In this document: one piece after another, positions 24,586-34,321 of the stretch
How positions within the stretch are numbered: the first letter of the stretch is position 1
Layout: each line of letters begins with the position of its first letter
Source: Pseudosulfitobacter pseudonitzschiae
Lineage (GTDB): Bacteria; Pseudomonadota; Alphaproteobacteria; Rhodobacterales; Rhodobacteraceae
Direction of reading: 5' to 3'
NCBI RefSeq assembly: GCF_002222635.1
Contig: NZ_CP022415.1
Coordinates: forward strand, 1,984,001-2,048,000
DNA: 64,000 bases
Translations under genes and position numbers: made by a program
The notes under the pieces: model-generated
Database searches by the model: none
What the model saw: the letters and a program-made list of their open reading frames with translations, nothing else
What the model was told of the DNA's origin: nothing

Positions 24586-25877
24586 GCAGCTTTTTCAACG
24601 ATATCGCCCCCCTGACCTATGACCCCGATGCCGATGGTCTGGCATTCCGGCACTACAATCCCGACGAAATGCTTCAGGGTAAGCGGATGGAAGACCACCT
24701 GCGTTTTGCCGTTGCCTATTGGCACAGTTTTGCGTGGCCCGGTGGTGACCCGTTTGGCGGCCAGACCTTTGACCGGCCCTGGTGGGGCGAGACGATGGAT
24801 GGAGCGCGGCTGAAGGCCGAAATCGCGTTCGAAATGTTCGAGATATTGGGCGCGCCCTATTTCTGCTGGCACGACGCCGACATCCGCCCCGAGGGTGCGA
24901 CATTCGAGGAGAGCAAGCGGAACTTTGACGAGATCATTGATCTGTTCGAAGAGAAAATGGAAAGCTCGAAAACCAAATTGCTGTGGGGCACGGCCAATCT
25001 GTTTTCAAACCGCCGTTTCATGTCGGGCGCGGCCACCAACCCCGACCCTGATGTATTTGCGTGGTCTGCGGCGACGGTGAAAAACTGTCTGGATGCGACG
25101 CACCGCCTGAAGGGGCAGAACTATGTTCTGTGGGGCGGTCGCGAGGGGTACGAGACGCTGTTGAACACCGACATGGGGCAGGAACTGGACCATATGGGCC
25201 GCTTTCTGTCGATGGTCGTCGATTACAAGCACAAGATCGGTTTCAAAGGGCAAATCCTGATCGAGCCCAAGCCGCAAGAGCCGACCAAACACCAGTATGA
25301 TTACGATGTTGCCACTGTTTACGGCTTTCTTCAGCGGTTCGGGCTGGAGAAAGAGGTGAAGGTGAACATCGAACAGGGGCACGCGATACTGGCGGGTCAT
25401 TCGTTCGAACATGAACTGGCGATGGCGCGCGAGCTGGGCATTCTGGGGTCGATCGACATGAACCGCAACGATTACCAGTCCGGCTGGGACACCGACCAGT
25501 TCCCGAACAACGTGCCGGAAATTGCGCTGGCCTATTACGAAATTCTCAAGGCGGGCGGGCTGAAACAGGGTGGCACCAACTTTGACGCCAAATTGCGCCG
25601 CCAGTCGCTGGACCCGTCCGATCTGATCGCAGCACACGCCGGGGCGATGGATGTCTGCGCGCGCGGTCTGAAAGCTGCGGCGCGGATGCTGGAGGATGAC
25701 GCGCTCGAAGCGCCGCGTCGTGCGCGCTATGCCGGTTGGGAAACCCCCGAGGCACAGGCCATGTTGACCAGCGATCTGGCGACGGTCGCAGCGCGGGTCG
25801 AAGGCGGCGGGATCAATCCCGAACCACGCTCGGGCCAGCAGGAAAAGCTGGAAAATATCGTGAATCGCTACGTCTGA
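24582..25877 (+). CDS. xylA: Xylose isomerase
   Basis: Interconverts D-xylose and D-xylulose (related aldoses also accepted by the family). 431 residues, usual for the long class II type. Catalytic WHD.D motif at residues 96-100 (His97, Asp100), the metal-binding [18 protein letters not shown] and the [18 protein letters not shown] segment are all present. Translationally coupled to the LacI gene. No xylulokinase gene follows, which is unusual for a xylose operon. Confidence 0.95.
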   Translation: MSSFFNDIAPLTYDPDADGLAFRHYNPDEMLQGKRMEDHLRFAVAYWHSFAWPGGDPFGGQTFDRPWWGETMDGARLKAEIAFEMFEILGAPYFCWHDADIRPEGATFEESKRNFDEIIDLFEEKMESSKTKLLWGTANLFSNRRFMSGAATNPDPDVFAWSAATVKNCLDATHRLKGQNYVLWGGREGYETLLNTDMGQELDHMGRFLSMVVDYKHKIGFKGQILIEPKPQEPTKHQYDYDVATVYGFLQRFGLEKEVKVNIEQGHAILAGHSFEHELAMARELGILGSIDMNRNDYQSGWDTDQFPNNVPEIALAYYEILKAGGLKQGGTNFDAKLRRQSLDPSDLIAAHAGAMDVCARGLKAAARMLEDDALEAPRRARYAGWETPEAQAMLTSDLATVAARVEGGGINPEPRSGQQEKLENIVNRYV

Positions 25878-25897
25878 ACGACGCAAGGGAGGAAATC

Positions 25898-26953
25898 ATG
25901 AAGACCATCAAAGGGCCGGGGCTGTTTCTGGCACAATTCGCAGGCGACGAGGCCCCGTTTGACAGCTGGGGCGGGATCACCAAATGGGCCGCCGACTGTG
26001 GCTATAAGGGCGTGCAGGTGCCCGTTTGGGATGCACGGCTGGTTGATCTGGACAAGCTGGCCACGTCGGAGGCCTATCGCGACGAATGGGTGGGCCAAGC
26101 CCGCGACAACGGCGTCGAGGTTACCGATCTGTCGACGCATATTCTGGGCCAGCTTGTCGCGGTACACCCCGCATACGACTCATGGGTCGACAGCTTTGCC
26201 GCCCCGCAGGTGCAGGGCAAGCCCAAGGAACGCACCGCCTGGGCTGTCGAACAGGTGAAAAAGGCGCTGACCGCCTCGAAACATCTGGGGATCGGGCAGC
26301 ATGTAACGTTTTCGGGCGGGCTGTGCTGGCCTTTCATGTACCCTTTTCCGCAGCGGCCACAGGGTATGGTGAAAACCGCCTTTGCCGAGTTGGCCAACCG
26401 CTGGCGTCCCATTCTGGATCACGCCGAGGACTGCGGCGTTGATGTCTGCTATGAGATCCACCCGATGGAAGACCTGCACGACGGGGTCACCTTCGAGATG
26501 TTCCTTGAACAGCTTGACGGGCACGCACGCTGCAACATGCTGTACGATCCGTCGCATTACGTTCTGCAATGTCTGGATTATCTCGAGAACATCGACATCT
26601 ACGCCGAGCGGATCAAGATGTTCCACGTCAAGGATGCCGAGTTTAACCCGACCGGCCGTCAGGGCGTTTACGGCGGCTACCAGCCGTGGGTCGACCGCGC
26701 GGGACGCTTCCGCAGTCTGGGCGACGGTCAGGTCGATTTCGGCGCGATTTTCTCGAAGATGGCGGCGATTGATTTCGACGGCTGGGCGGTTGTGGAATGG
26801 GAATGTGCGCTGAAACACCCCGAAGACGGGGCCCGCGAGGGGGCGCAATTCGTCAAGGATCACATCATCCGCGTCACACCGCACGCCTTTGACGACTTTG
26901 CCGGTGGCGACATCGACGAGGCGACCAACAAAAAGCTGCTGGGGATTGATTGA
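25898..26953 (+). CDS. Sugar phosphate isomerase/epimerase-family TIM-barrel protein
   Basis: 351-residue AP endonuclease 2-like TIM barrel (IolE/IolI type). Metal-ligand residues are apparent in CYEIHPMED, LYDPSHY, KMFHVKDAE and VVEWECAL. The expected reaction is isomerisation or epimerisation of a keto-sugar or a ketoinositol-like compound. AGGGAGGA stands 5 nt before ATG 25898. Second enzyme of the operon, 20 nt after xylA and 1 nt before the Gfo/Idh gene; the tight packing suggests a joint pathway with the dehydrogenase. Confidence 0.88.
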   Translation: MKTIKGPGLFLAQFAGDEAPFDSWGGITKWAADCGYKGVQVPVWDARLVDLDKLATSEAYRDEWVGQARDNGVEVTDLSTHILGQLVAVHPAYDSWVDSFAAPQVQGKPKERTAWAVEQVKKALTASKHLGIGQHVTFSGGLCWPFMYPFPQRPQGMVKTAFAELANRWRPILDHAEDCGVDVCYEIHPMEDLHDGVTFEMFLEQLDGHARCNMLYDPSHYVLQCLDYLENIDIYAERIKMFHVKDAEFNPTGRQGVYGGYQPWVDRAGRFRSLGDGQVDFGAIFSKMAAIDFDGWAVVEWECALKHPEDGAREGAQFVKDHIIRVTPHAFDDFAGGDIDEATNKKLLGID

Positions 26954-26954
26954 T

Positions 26955-28097
26955 ATGAAACGCATCAGACTGGGCATGGTCGGCGGCGGCAACGACGCCT
27001 TTATCGGCGGGGTCCACCGCATTGCCAGCCGCATCGACGGGCATTTCGATCTGGTCGCGGGCGCGCTGTCCTCGACCCCAGAAAAGGCCCGCGCAAGCGC
27101 CGAGGCGCTGGGGCTGGACCCAGCGCGCTCATACGGCAGTTTCGACGAGATGGCCGAGGCTGAAGCCGCCCGCGAGGACGGCATCGAAGCGGTCAGTATC
27201 GTGACGCCGAACCACGTCCACTACCCTGCTGCCAAGGCGTTTTTGTCGCGGGGCATCCATGTGATTTGCGACAAGCCGCTGACAGCGACGTTCGAAGATG
27301 CCGAGGCCTTGGGCCCGGCTGTGGCCGCGTCCGACGCGCTGTTCGTACTGACGCACAATTACACCGGCTATCCGATGGTCCGTCAGGCGCAGCAGATGGT
27401 GACAGACGGCCAGATCGGCACGATCCGTGTCGTGCAGATGGAATATCCCCAAGACTGGATGACCGACGCGGTCGAAACCGAAGGCGTAAAGCAGGCCGAA
27501 TGGCGCACCGACCCCGCGCGATCCGGCGCAGGTGGGGCCATTGGCGACATCGGCACACATGCCTATAACCTCGCGTCCTTTGTCACTGGCCTGTCGGGGC
27601 AGGAATTGTCGGCAGACCTGCACAGCTTTGGCACGGGGCGGCAGTTGGACGACAACGCACATATCATGCTGCGCTACAAAGGCGGTGCGCGCGGGATGCT
27701 GTGGTGCAGTCAGGTCGCTCCGGGCTGTGAAAACGGGCTGCGCCTGCGGGTTTACGGCGAAAAAGGCGCGCTGGAGTGGGCGCAGGAAGATCCGAACTAT
27801 CTGTGGTTCACACCGCATGGCGACGCCACGCGGCGGATTACACGCAATGGTGCGGGCGCGATTGACGCGGCCACGTCGGTCAGCCGCATTCCCCCCGGCC
27901 ATCCCGAAGGCTACCTTGAAGGGTTCGCCAATATCTACACCGAAGCCGCAAGCGCAATCCGTGCCGTCCAAGACGGCCAATCGCGCGACGCCGTAATGGG
28001 CAAGCTGCCGGGGATCGCCGCAGGACTGGAAGGCATGTCGTTCATCCGCGCCTGCGTTGCGTCGTCTCGCGACAATGCGGCATGGGTCACGTTGTGA
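26955..28097 (+). CDS. Gfo/Idh/MocA-family oxidoreductase
   Basis: 380-residue NAD(P)-dependent sugar or inositol dehydrogenase-like protein. N-terminal Rossmann start RLGMVGGGNDAFIGGVHR, the family EKP-equivalent CDKPLT (about residues 92-97), and a C-terminal beta-sheet domain with GGAIGDIGTHAYN, in which Asp and His are the catalytic pair typical of the family. Starts 1 nt after the isomerase/epimerase stop. With that neighbour it could oxidise and epimerise a sugar not handled by XylA. Confidence 0.9.
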   Translation: MKRIRLGMVGGGNDAFIGGVHRIASRIDGHFDLVAGALSSTPEKARASAEALGLDPARSYGSFDEMAEAEAAREDGIEAVSIVTPNHVHYPAAKAFLSRGIHVICDKPLTATFEDAEALGPAVAASDALFVLTHNYTGYPMVRQAQQMVTDGQIGTIRVVQMEYPQDWMTDAVETEGVKQAEWRTDPARSGAGGAIGDIGTHAYNLASFVTGLSGQELSADLHSFGTGRQLDDNAHIMLRYKGGARGMLWCSQVAPGCENGLRLRVYGEKGALEWAQEDPNYLWFTPHGDATRRITRNGAGAIDAATSVSRIPPGHPEGYLEGFANIYTEAASAIRAVQDGQSRDAVMGKLPGIAAGLEGMSFIRACVASSRDNAAWVTL

Positions 28098-29611
28098 CGC
28101 CGCCACCTGTCCTTTCGCTGCGGGACGTGACCAAAAGCTTTGGTCCGGTCGAGGTTTTGCATGGCCTTGATCTGGATCTGCGAGCCGGCGAGGTTCTGGC
28201 GCTGATCGGGGAAAACGGCGCCGGAAAATCCACGACGATGAAAATTCTTGCCGGATACCAGCCCGCCACATCGGGGCGCATCCTGCTGGATGGTGAAGAG
28301 GTGCAGTTCGACACGCTGCACGCGGGTGAGGATGCAGGGATCGTGATGATCCATCAGGAATTCAACCTTGCCGAACAGCTGACCGTTGAACAGAACATCT
28401 TTCTGGGCCGTGAATTGCAGCGTGGCTGGTTGCTGGACAAGGCGCGGATGCGCCAATTGACGCGCGAATATCTTGCGCGGGTCAACTGCCATGTGCATCC
28501 AGACACACTGGTGTCGAAACTGTCGAATTCGGACAAGCAGATGGTCGAGATTGCCAAGGCACTCAGCCGCGACGCGCGGGTGTTGATCATGGACGAGCCG
28601 ACTGCCGTGCTGACCGGTTCCGAGGCGCGTATCCTGTTCGATCAGGTGCGCGTCATCAAGGCGGCGGGCACGGCCATTTTGTTCACATCGCACAAGCTGG
28701 GAGAAGTGGCAGAGATTGCCGACCGCGTCACCGTTCTGCGTGATGGCGCGGTGGTGCATCACGGGCTTGCCCGGGACACATCCGAAGACGCGATGGCCAC
28801 AGCAATGGTCGGACGGGATGTGTCGGACCTGTTTCCCGACAAACCGGCCGCTGCCCCCGACCGCGAGACGATTATGCGCGTCGCGGATCTGAATGTGCCG
28901 GACTATGCCAGTGGCATCGGCTTTGAGCTGAAACGGGGCGAGATTCTGGGCATTGCTGGGCTGATCGGGTCGGGCCGGACCGAGGCAATGGAAGGTTTGT
29001 GCGGTCTGCGCCCTGCCTCAATCGGTACGCTTGAAATCGAAGGTAAACCGGTGCGCATCGCGCGCCCCTCGGACGCGTTGGAACACGGGCTGTGCTATCT
29101 GACCGAAGACCGCAAATTGCGCGGGCTGCTGTTGCAAAAGGGCATGCGCGAAAACCTGACCCTGCAGGCGCTGCACAGGTTCGGCGGGTTTCTTGTCGAT
29201 CAGGCCGCCGAGAACCGTGCGCTGGATCAGGCGATAAAAGATTTCGACATTCGCGCCGGACGCCGCGGCATCCGTGTTGGCAATCTGTCGGGCGGCAACC
29301 AGCAAAAGCTGTTACTGGCCAAGGTAATGCAGTCAGAACCAGTGATTTTGATCGTCGACGAACCGACGCGGGGCATCGACATCGGGACCAAGCAACAAAT
29401 CTATATGTTCCTGCGCAGACTTGCCGATGCGGGCCATGCGATCGTCGTCATCTCGTCCGAGATGCAAGAGGTCATCGGCCTGTCGGACCGTGTGATGGTC
29501 ATGCGCTCGGGCAAGGTGGCGGGCGTGCTGTCGGGCGACGGGATCACAGAAGACGCAATCGTGCGGCACGCTATGGGCGTGGGCGCAAACAGTTCTGAAA
29601 AGGTGGCATAA
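28082..29611 (+). CDS. Sugar ABC transporter ATP-binding protein (two NBDs)
   Basis: 509 residues, fused twin ATPase of the MglA/RbsA/XylG class. First NBD: Walker A GENGAGKST at 43-51, signature-like LSNSDKQ, Walker B ILIMDEPT. Second NBD: degenerate Walker A (GLIGSGRTE), intact LSGGNQQK and ILIVDEPTRGID; such asymmetry is normal for the class. The ATG overlaps the dehydrogenase end by 16 nt; a GTG at 28094 would give a 4-nt overlap and is an alternative start. Confidence 0.95.
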   Translation: MGHVVTPPPVLSLRDVTKSFGPVEVLHGLDLDLRAGEVLALIGENGAGKSTTMKILAGYQPATSGRILLDGEEVQFDTLHAGEDAGIVMIHQEFNLAEQLTVEQNIFLGRELQRGWLLDKARMRQLTREYLARVNCHVHPDTLVSKLSNSDKQMVEIAKALSRDARVLIMDEPTAVLTGSEARILFDQVRVIKAAGTAILFTSHKLGEVAEIADRVTVLRDGAVVHHGLARDTSEDAMATAMVGRDVSDLFPDKPAAAPDRETIMRVADLNVPDYASGIGFELKRGEILGIAGLIGSGRTEAMEGLCGLRPASIGTLEIEGKPVRIARPSDALEHGLCYLTEDRKLRGLLLQKGMRENLTLQALHRFGGFLVDQAAENRALDQAIKDFDIRAGRRGIRVGNLSGGNQQKLLLAKVMQSEPVILIVDEPTRGIDIGTKQQIYMFLRRLADAGHAIVVISSEMQEVIGLSDRVMVMRSGKVAGVLSGDGITEDAIVRHAMGVGANSSEKVA

Positions 29612-30609
29612 TGACAACCGAAACCCTGAAAACAGGTGCCCGCCGGACGTTGCCGTCGATGAGCGTGCTTGGACCCGTGATCGCACTGGTCGTGCTGGTT
29701 GTGATCGGTGCCGCGATGAACTCGAACTTTCTGGGTGCTGCGAACATCAGCAACGTGCTGGCGCGCTCTGCCTTTATCGGGATCATTGCGGTCGGCATGA
29801 CCTTTGTGATCACTGCAGGCGGGCTTGATCTGTCGGTGGGGTCGATGGCGGCCTTTATCGCGGGATTGATGATTTTGGTGATGAACGCCGCCCTGCCGAC
29901 GTTGGGCGTGGGGGTGCCGATCATCCTGCTGGGCATGGCTGTGGCACTGGTCGCGGGCATACTGGCGGGGCTGCTGAACGGGTTTTTGATAACCACGCTG
30001 GGGATCGAGGCGTTTATTGTCACCCTTGGCACGATGGGCATCTATCGCAGCCTTGTGACTTGGCTGGCCGACGGCGGCACCCTGAGCCTTGATTTCGGGC
30101 TGCGCACTTTTTACCGCCCTGTCTATTACGAGGGAATTCTAGGCATCAGCTGGCCGATTATCGTCTTTGCGCTAATGGTGATCATCGGTGAAATCCTGAT
30201 GAGCCGGTCGCGCTTTGGCCGCCACTGCGCTGCCACTGGATCAAGCGAACACGTCGCCCATTATTCCAATGTCAACGTGAACCGCACCCGCCTGCTGACC
30301 TATGCGATGCTGGGTATGTTGGTCGGGGTCGCCACAATCATGTACGTTCCGCGCCTTGGCTCGGCGTCGGCGTCGACCGGTGTGCTGTGGGAACTGGAAG
30401 CGATTGCAGCCGTGATCATTGGCGGCACCATCCTCAAGGGCGGCTTTGGCCGCGTCTGGGGCACGGTGATCGGCGTGCTGATCCTGAGCCTGATCGACAA
30501 TATTCTGAATTTGACCGACCTGGTTTCGCCCTATCTGAACGGCGCGATTCAAGGGGTTATCATCATTCTCGCTGTAATCTTGCAGCGCGAAGCCAAGGCG
30601 AAAGGCTGA
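29611..30609 (+). CDS. Sugar ABC transporter permease
   Basis: 332-residue inner-membrane permease of the RbsC/XylH type. About nine hydrophobic segments, with the family segments VITAGGLDLSVGSMAAF and GGTILKGGFGRVWGTVIG. The start codon shares one base with the ATPase stop (TAATG). Forms the membrane channel of the importer, presumably as a homodimer. Confidence 0.95.
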   Translation: MTTETLKTGARRTLPSMSVLGPVIALVVLVVIGAAMNSNFLGAANISNVLARSAFIGIIAVGMTFVITAGGLDLSVGSMAAFIAGLMILVMNAALPTLGVGVPIILLGMAVALVAGILAGLLNGFLITTLGIEAFIVTLGTMGIYRSLVTWLADGGTLSLDFGLRTFYRPVYYEGILGISWPIIVFALMVIIGEILMSRSRFGRHCAATGSSEHVAHYSNVNVNRTRLLTYAMLGMLVGVATIMYVPRLGSASASTGVLWELEAIAAVIIGGTILKGGFGRVWGTVIGVLILSLIDNILNLTDLVSPYLNGAIQGVIIILAVILQREAKAKG

Positions 30610-30639
30610 AAGCCGCGCCATTTTTAGGGAGGAAGATAT

Positions 30640-31596
30640 ATGTCCTACATGAAATCAGTACTTGCCGGATGCACGGCCATCGCCCTGACCGCAGGGGCCA
30701 CCTTTGCGCAGGATGCAGAGGTCAAAGTGATCGGCGTGTCGATTCCTGCTGCGACCCACGGTTGGGCCGGTGGCATGAACTTTCACGCCCAGCAAACTGT
30801 CAACCGGCTGGAAGAAGTCTATCCCAACCTCGACTTCGTGCTTGCCACGGCCTCTGACGCGGGCAAGCAGGTGAACGACATCGAAGACATGGTGGCCACG
30901 CGCAACATCAGCGCGCTGGTGGTTTTGCCGTTCGAATCCGCCCCGCTGACCCCGCCGGTTCAGGCCGTCGCTGAAAGCGGCGCATGGGTCACCGTTGTAG
31001 ATCGCGGCCTGTCCATCGAAGGCATCGAGGATCTGTACGTCGCGGGCGACAACCCCGGCTTTGGCCGCGTATCGGGTGACTATATGGTTGACCAGATGCC
31101 AGACGGCGGCAAGATCGTCGTGTTGCGCGGCATCCCCACAACCATCGACAACGAGCGTGTGGAAGGATTTCAGGCAGCCATCGAAGGGTCGGGCATCGAG
31201 ATCATCGACATGGAGCACGGCAACTGGAACCGCGATGACAGCTTCAACGTGATGCAGGACTTTTTGTCCAAACACCCGCAGATTGATGCGGTCTGGGCGT
31301 CGGACGATGACATGGCCGTGGGCGTTCTGGGCGCGATTGACGCGGCAGGCCGCGACGACATCCAGTTCGTGCTGGGCGGTGCCGGCATGAAGGAAATGGT
31401 CAAACGCGTCATGGATGGCGACAAGATGATCCCCGCCGACGTGACCTATCCACCGTCGATGATCGCCACCGCGATTGAAATGACAGCCGTGGGCATGACG
31501 TCGAACGCCCCGGTTTCGGGTACGTTCACCATCGGGTCGGTTCTGATCACAGCCGAGAACGCGGCGCAGTTCTACTATCCCGACAGCCCGTTCTAA
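30640..31596 (+). CDS. Sugar ABC transporter substrate-binding protein
   Basis: 318-residue periplasmic protein with a cleavable signal peptide (MSYMKSVLAG..ATFAQ, cleavage near residue 24) and a type-1 periplasmic-binding fold (RbsB class; VIGVSIPAATHGWAGGMN, the hinge and a DDDMAVGVLGAI segment). Preceded by GGGAGGAAG. Last gene of the operon, though binding proteins usually come first; the 30-nt gap before it and the hairpin after it fit a highly translated distal gene. Confidence 0.94.
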   Translation: MSYMKSVLAGCTAIALTAGATFAQDAEVKVIGVSIPAATHGWAGGMNFHAQQTVNRLEEVYPNLDFVLATASDAGKQVNDIEDMVATRNISALVVLPFESAPLTPPVQAVAESGAWVTVVDRGLSIEGIEDLYVAGDNPGFGRVSGDYMVDQMPDGGKIVVLRGIPTTIDNERVEGFQAAIEGSGIEIIDMEHGNWNRDDSFNVMQDFLSKHPQIDAVWASDDDMAVGVLGAIDAAGRDDIQFVLGGAGMKEMVKRVMDGDKMIPADVTYPPSMIATAIEMTAVGMTSNAPVSGTFTIGSVLITAENAAQFYYPDSPF

Positions 31597-31603
31597 GACC
31601 AGC

Positions 31604-31629
31604 TTCCGGACAGGTCCGCCTGTCCGGAA
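31604..31629. terminator. Hairpin at the end of the sugar operon
   Basis: TTCCGGACAGG-TCCG-CCTGTCCGGAA, a perfect 11-bp stem 8 nt after the binding-protein stop. No T-run follows on either strand, so it may be a 3' stabilising hairpin or a Rho-aided terminator between the converging genes. Confidence 0.55.
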
Positions 31630-31651
31630 ACACCACTGCAAAAGCAGCAGG

Positions 31652-31891
31652 CTAGAATGCTTTGAACGTCATTGTGGTCAGCGACCGTTCGATGCCGTCG
31701 ATGTCCAGCAAATGATCGTTGATATATTTGCCCACGTCTTCCCCTTCGGGAATATAGGCCTTCATCATCAATTCATAATGTCCGCTGGTCGAATACAGTT
31801 CAGAGTGGATTTCGCGCAGGGCTATTTCCTTGGCCACCTGATAGGTCGTCCCCGGTTTGCACTGGATCTGGATGAAAACGCATGTGGACAT
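31652..31891 (-). CDS. Stand-alone Lrp/AsnC ligand-binding (RAM) domain protein
   Basis: 79 residues, matching only the effector/dimerisation domain of Lrp/AsnC regulators (VFIQIQCKPGTTYQVAKEIAL..ELYSTSGHYELMMKAYIPEGEDVGKYI) with no helix-turn-helix. Such free RAM domains can bind amino acids and may form hetero-oligomers with full regulators. ATG 31891 places the first strand at the N-terminus. Divergent from hisB, with 134 bp between the start codons. Confidence 0.85.
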   Translation of the reverse strand: MSTCVFIQIQCKPGTTYQVAKEIALREIHSELYSTSGHYELMMKAYIPEGEDVGKYINDHLLDIDGIERSLTTMTFKAF

Positions 31892-32025
31892 GGGGCCTCC
31901 GGTCGGGCGGTTGGTGTGGTGGTATTGCTGGCACAAATACACAGGGCTGCGCAATCCCTGCTGCACGCTCTTGGCCTGCGCGGATCGTGCGCCTATAAGG
32001 GCGGCGCAGTCATGTGAGGCACCCA

Positions 32026-32613
32026 ATGCGCAGCGCTACCATCACCCGCCAGACGGCGGAAACCGAGATTTCAGTCACCATCAACCTTGATGGCACCGGT
32101 TCCTATGACAACCAGACCGGCATCGGCTTTTTCGACCACATGCTTGACCAGCTTGCCCGCCACTCGCTGATCGACATGACAATCCGCGCAAAGGGCGATC
32201 TGCACATCGACGATCACCACACCGTCGAAGACACCGGCATCGCGCTGGGTCAGGCGCTGGCGCAGGCCTTGGGCGACAAACGCGGCATCGTGCGCTATGG
32301 CAGTTGCCTGTTGCCGATGGACGACGCACAGGTGCGCACAGCACTGGACCTGTCGGCGCGGCCCTATCTGATCTGGAACGTCGCCCTGCCGACCGCGAAA
32401 ATCGGCAGTTTCGACACCGAACTGGTGCGTGAATTCTTCACCGCCCTGGCCACACATGGCGGTATCACGTTGCATGTTGATATGTTGCACGGGCTGAACA
32501 GCCACCACATCGCAGAAGCCACGTTCAAATCTGTCGCCCGCGCGCTGCGCCAAGCGGTCGAAACCGACCCGCGCAAGGCCGATGCCATCCCGTCGACCAA
32601 GGGTGCGCTGTAA
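32026..32613 (+). CDS. hisB: Imidazoleglycerol-phosphate dehydratase
   Basis: Histidine biosynthesis, step 6 (IGP to imidazole acetol phosphate). 195 residues, the usual monofunctional size. The two metal-binding motifs [11 protein letters not shown] (near 66-76) and [12 protein letters not shown] (near 164-175) are intact, as is [16 protein letters not shown] 32026 is preferred over a GTG 12 nt upstream because the family N-terminus is MR.A.. followed by the first strand. One base separates it from hisH. Confidence 0.97.
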   Translation: MRSATITRQTAETEISVTINLDGTGSYDNQTGIGFFDHMLDQLARHSLIDMTIRAKGDLHIDDHHTVEDTGIALGQALAQALGDKRGIVRYGSCLLPMDDAQVRTALDLSARPYLIWNVALPTAKIGSFDTELVREFFTALATHGGITLHVDMLHGLNSHHIAEATFKSVARALRQAVETDPRKADAIPSTKGAL

Positions 32614-32614
32614 C

Positions 32615-33253
32615 GTGCTGACAACGATTATTGATTACGACAGCGGCAACCTGCATTCGGCCCACAAGGCGTTCGAGCGGATGGCGTCGGAAACTGGCAA
32701 CGGCACGGTCTGCGTCACCTCGGACGCTGATGTGGTTGCAAAGGCCGACCGTATCGTGCTGCCCGGCGATGGCGCCTTTCCGGCCTGCTGGGAGGCACTG
32801 AGCGGGCATTCGGGCCTGCTGGCCGCCCTGCGCGAAGCGGTCGAGGTCAAAGCCCGCCCTTTCTTGGGCATCTGTGTGGGCATGCAGCTGATGGCGACAT
32901 TGGGCCGTGAATACCGCGACACCCCGGGGCTGGACTGGATCGCGGGCGCGGTTGTGCCGATCACGCCCGATGATCCTGCATTGAAGGTGCCGCACATGGG
33001 CTGGAACGATCTGGTTCTGGACGCGCCGCATCCGGTCTTTGACGGCATCAGCACCGGCGATCACGCCTATTTCGTGCATTCCTATCATTTCGAAGTCGCC
33101 GACCCCGCCCAGCGACTGGCGCATGTGGACTATGGTGGCGATGTCACGGCTGTCATCGGCACGGGCACCATGCTGGGGATGCAATTCCACCCCGAGAAAA
33201 GCCAGCGTGCCGGTTTGCAGATGATCGCGAACTTCCTGAGCTGGAAGCCCTGA
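32615..33253 (+). CDS. hisH: Imidazole glycerol phosphate synthase, glutaminase subunit
   Basis: Class I glutamine amidotransferase that feeds ammonia to HisF. 212 residues. Nucleophile Cys in FLGICVGMQL (about residue 87), catalytic His and Glu in FHPEKSQ near the C-terminus, and YDSGNLHS at the N-terminus. The start is GTG at 32615, one base after the hisB stop (coupled translation). Its partner hisF lies 2 kb downstream after two unrelated opposite-strand genes. Confidence 0.97.
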   Translation: MLTTIIDYDSGNLHSAHKAFERMASETGNGTVCVTSDADVVAKADRIVLPGDGAFPACWEALSGHSGLLAALREAVEVKARPFLGICVGMQLMATLGREYRDTPGLDWIAGAVVPITPDDPALKVPHMGWNDLVLDAPHPVFDGISTGDHAYFVHSYHFEVADPAQRLAHVDYGGDVTAVIGTGTMLGMQFHPEKSQRAGLQMIANFLSWKP

Positions 33254-33282
33254 GACGCCGTTCAGGCGGGCCTGTTTGGCCA

Positions 33283-33711
33283 TCAGTCCACACGGCTCCA
33301 TGTCTGGCTTTGACATATCGGGCCAAGACAACCCTGAACCTTCATCGTGTTGCCCTGAACCCTAAGCGTACCCGGATATTCGCGGTCTTTCGCAGGAACA
33401 TAGGCACGGCCCACGTAAACGCCCTCTTCCGGGACCATCCCCCAAAACAGGCGTTTGCCTACATTGGGGTGGTTGATCTCGTTCCCGTTCGCATCAAATG
33501 CACGGGTCATGGTGCCGCACAGCGCATCACCGCAAGGTTTGGCCACCACATAAGCAGTCTGGCCCTTTTGGTCAGGCTCGGTGTGCCATGTCCCTTCGGG
33601 CGAAGCAGCGTCTGCCAGCGACGTCCACAGGGCCAGTATCAAAGCACCACCCAACAAAGGCGCGCCCATTCGCTGAAGGGCGTCGGAACAGGTGTCTGAC
33701 ATCGCAAGCAT
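33283..33711 (-). CDS. DUF2147 exported protein (copy 1)
   Basis: 142 residues. A hydrophobic segment ending in LWTSLADA gives a probable signal peptide of about 35 residues. The mature part is the DUF2147 fold: SPEGTWHTEPDQKGQ, CGDALCGTM, then a GTLRVQGNTMKVQGC strand and a C-terminal QTWSRVD. Two conserved Cys pairs may form disulfides in the periplasm. AAGGA is 8 nt before ATG 33711. Paralogue of the next gene (identical end TWSRV and the same Cys pattern). Function of the family unknown. Confidence 0.85.
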   Translation of the reverse strand: MLAMSDTCSDALQRMGAPLLGGALILALWTSLADAASPEGTWHTEPDQKGQTAYVVAKPCGDALCGTMTRAFDANGNEINHPNVGKRLFWGMVPEEGVYVGRAYVPAKDREYPGTLRVQGNTMKVQGCLGPICQSQTWSRVD

Positions 33712-33937
33712 CAATAAAATCCTTCTGGAGATAGCGACCTGAACCGCGGGTTCGAATCGCGCCAAATGCCCAGACCAAATAAGGCCATGTAGAACCAACG
33801 CGCCCACGATCGAAATGTTCCTGGCACAAGTCGCGACGCTGTGGCCCCTTGTGCGGAATGCCGCCAGAAGTGTCGGGCGGCATGAAAAATCCGGCCACCG
33901 CAGGCAACCGGATACAGGTTTTCGCAATGTTTGGCGC

Positions 33938-34321
33938 TTAGTTCACGCGGCTCCATGTCTGCTTTTTGCAGATTGGCCCGACGCAACCCGACACTTTCAG
34001 CGTGTTGCCCGACAGCGCCATTTTCGACCGGTATTCCTTGCCCGAGGACGGCTGCCAGATAGTGCCGCCACTGTATTTACCACTGCCATCGGACTTCATA
34101 TCCCACACCAGCTTCTTGCCAAGGTTCTCGGACTTGTATTCGCCGGTATCATTGAATGTATTCGAAATCGTGCCGCACAACGACGCACCGCAGGGTGCAA
34201 ATTTGACATAGGCATAGGCGCCATCGTCCACTTGAGTTTTCCACGTGCCCAAGACCGGATCGGCCAGTGCCGTCCCTGCCATAACAACACCCGCCGCAAC
34301 CGCGATGATAAAGCGTTTCAT
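33938..34321 (-). CDS. DUF2147 exported protein (copy 2)
   Basis: 127 residues. Signal peptide MKRFIIAVAAGVVMAGTALA with cleavage after ALA (residue 20), then the DUF2147 domain: DPVLGTWKTQVDDGAYAYV, CGASLCGTISN, GNTLKVSGCVGPICKKQTWSRVN. Shares a GN(T)(L/M)KV.GC.GPIC..QTWSRV ending with copy 1, so the pair arose by duplication. Both lie antisense between hisH and hisA. Confidence 0.88.
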   Translation of the reverse strand: MKRFIIAVAAGVVMAGTALADPVLGTWKTQVDDGAYAYVKFAPCGASLCGTISNTFNDTGEYKSENLGKKLVWDMKSDGSGKYSGGTIWQPSSGKEYRSKMALSGNTLKVSGCVGPICKKQTWSRVN

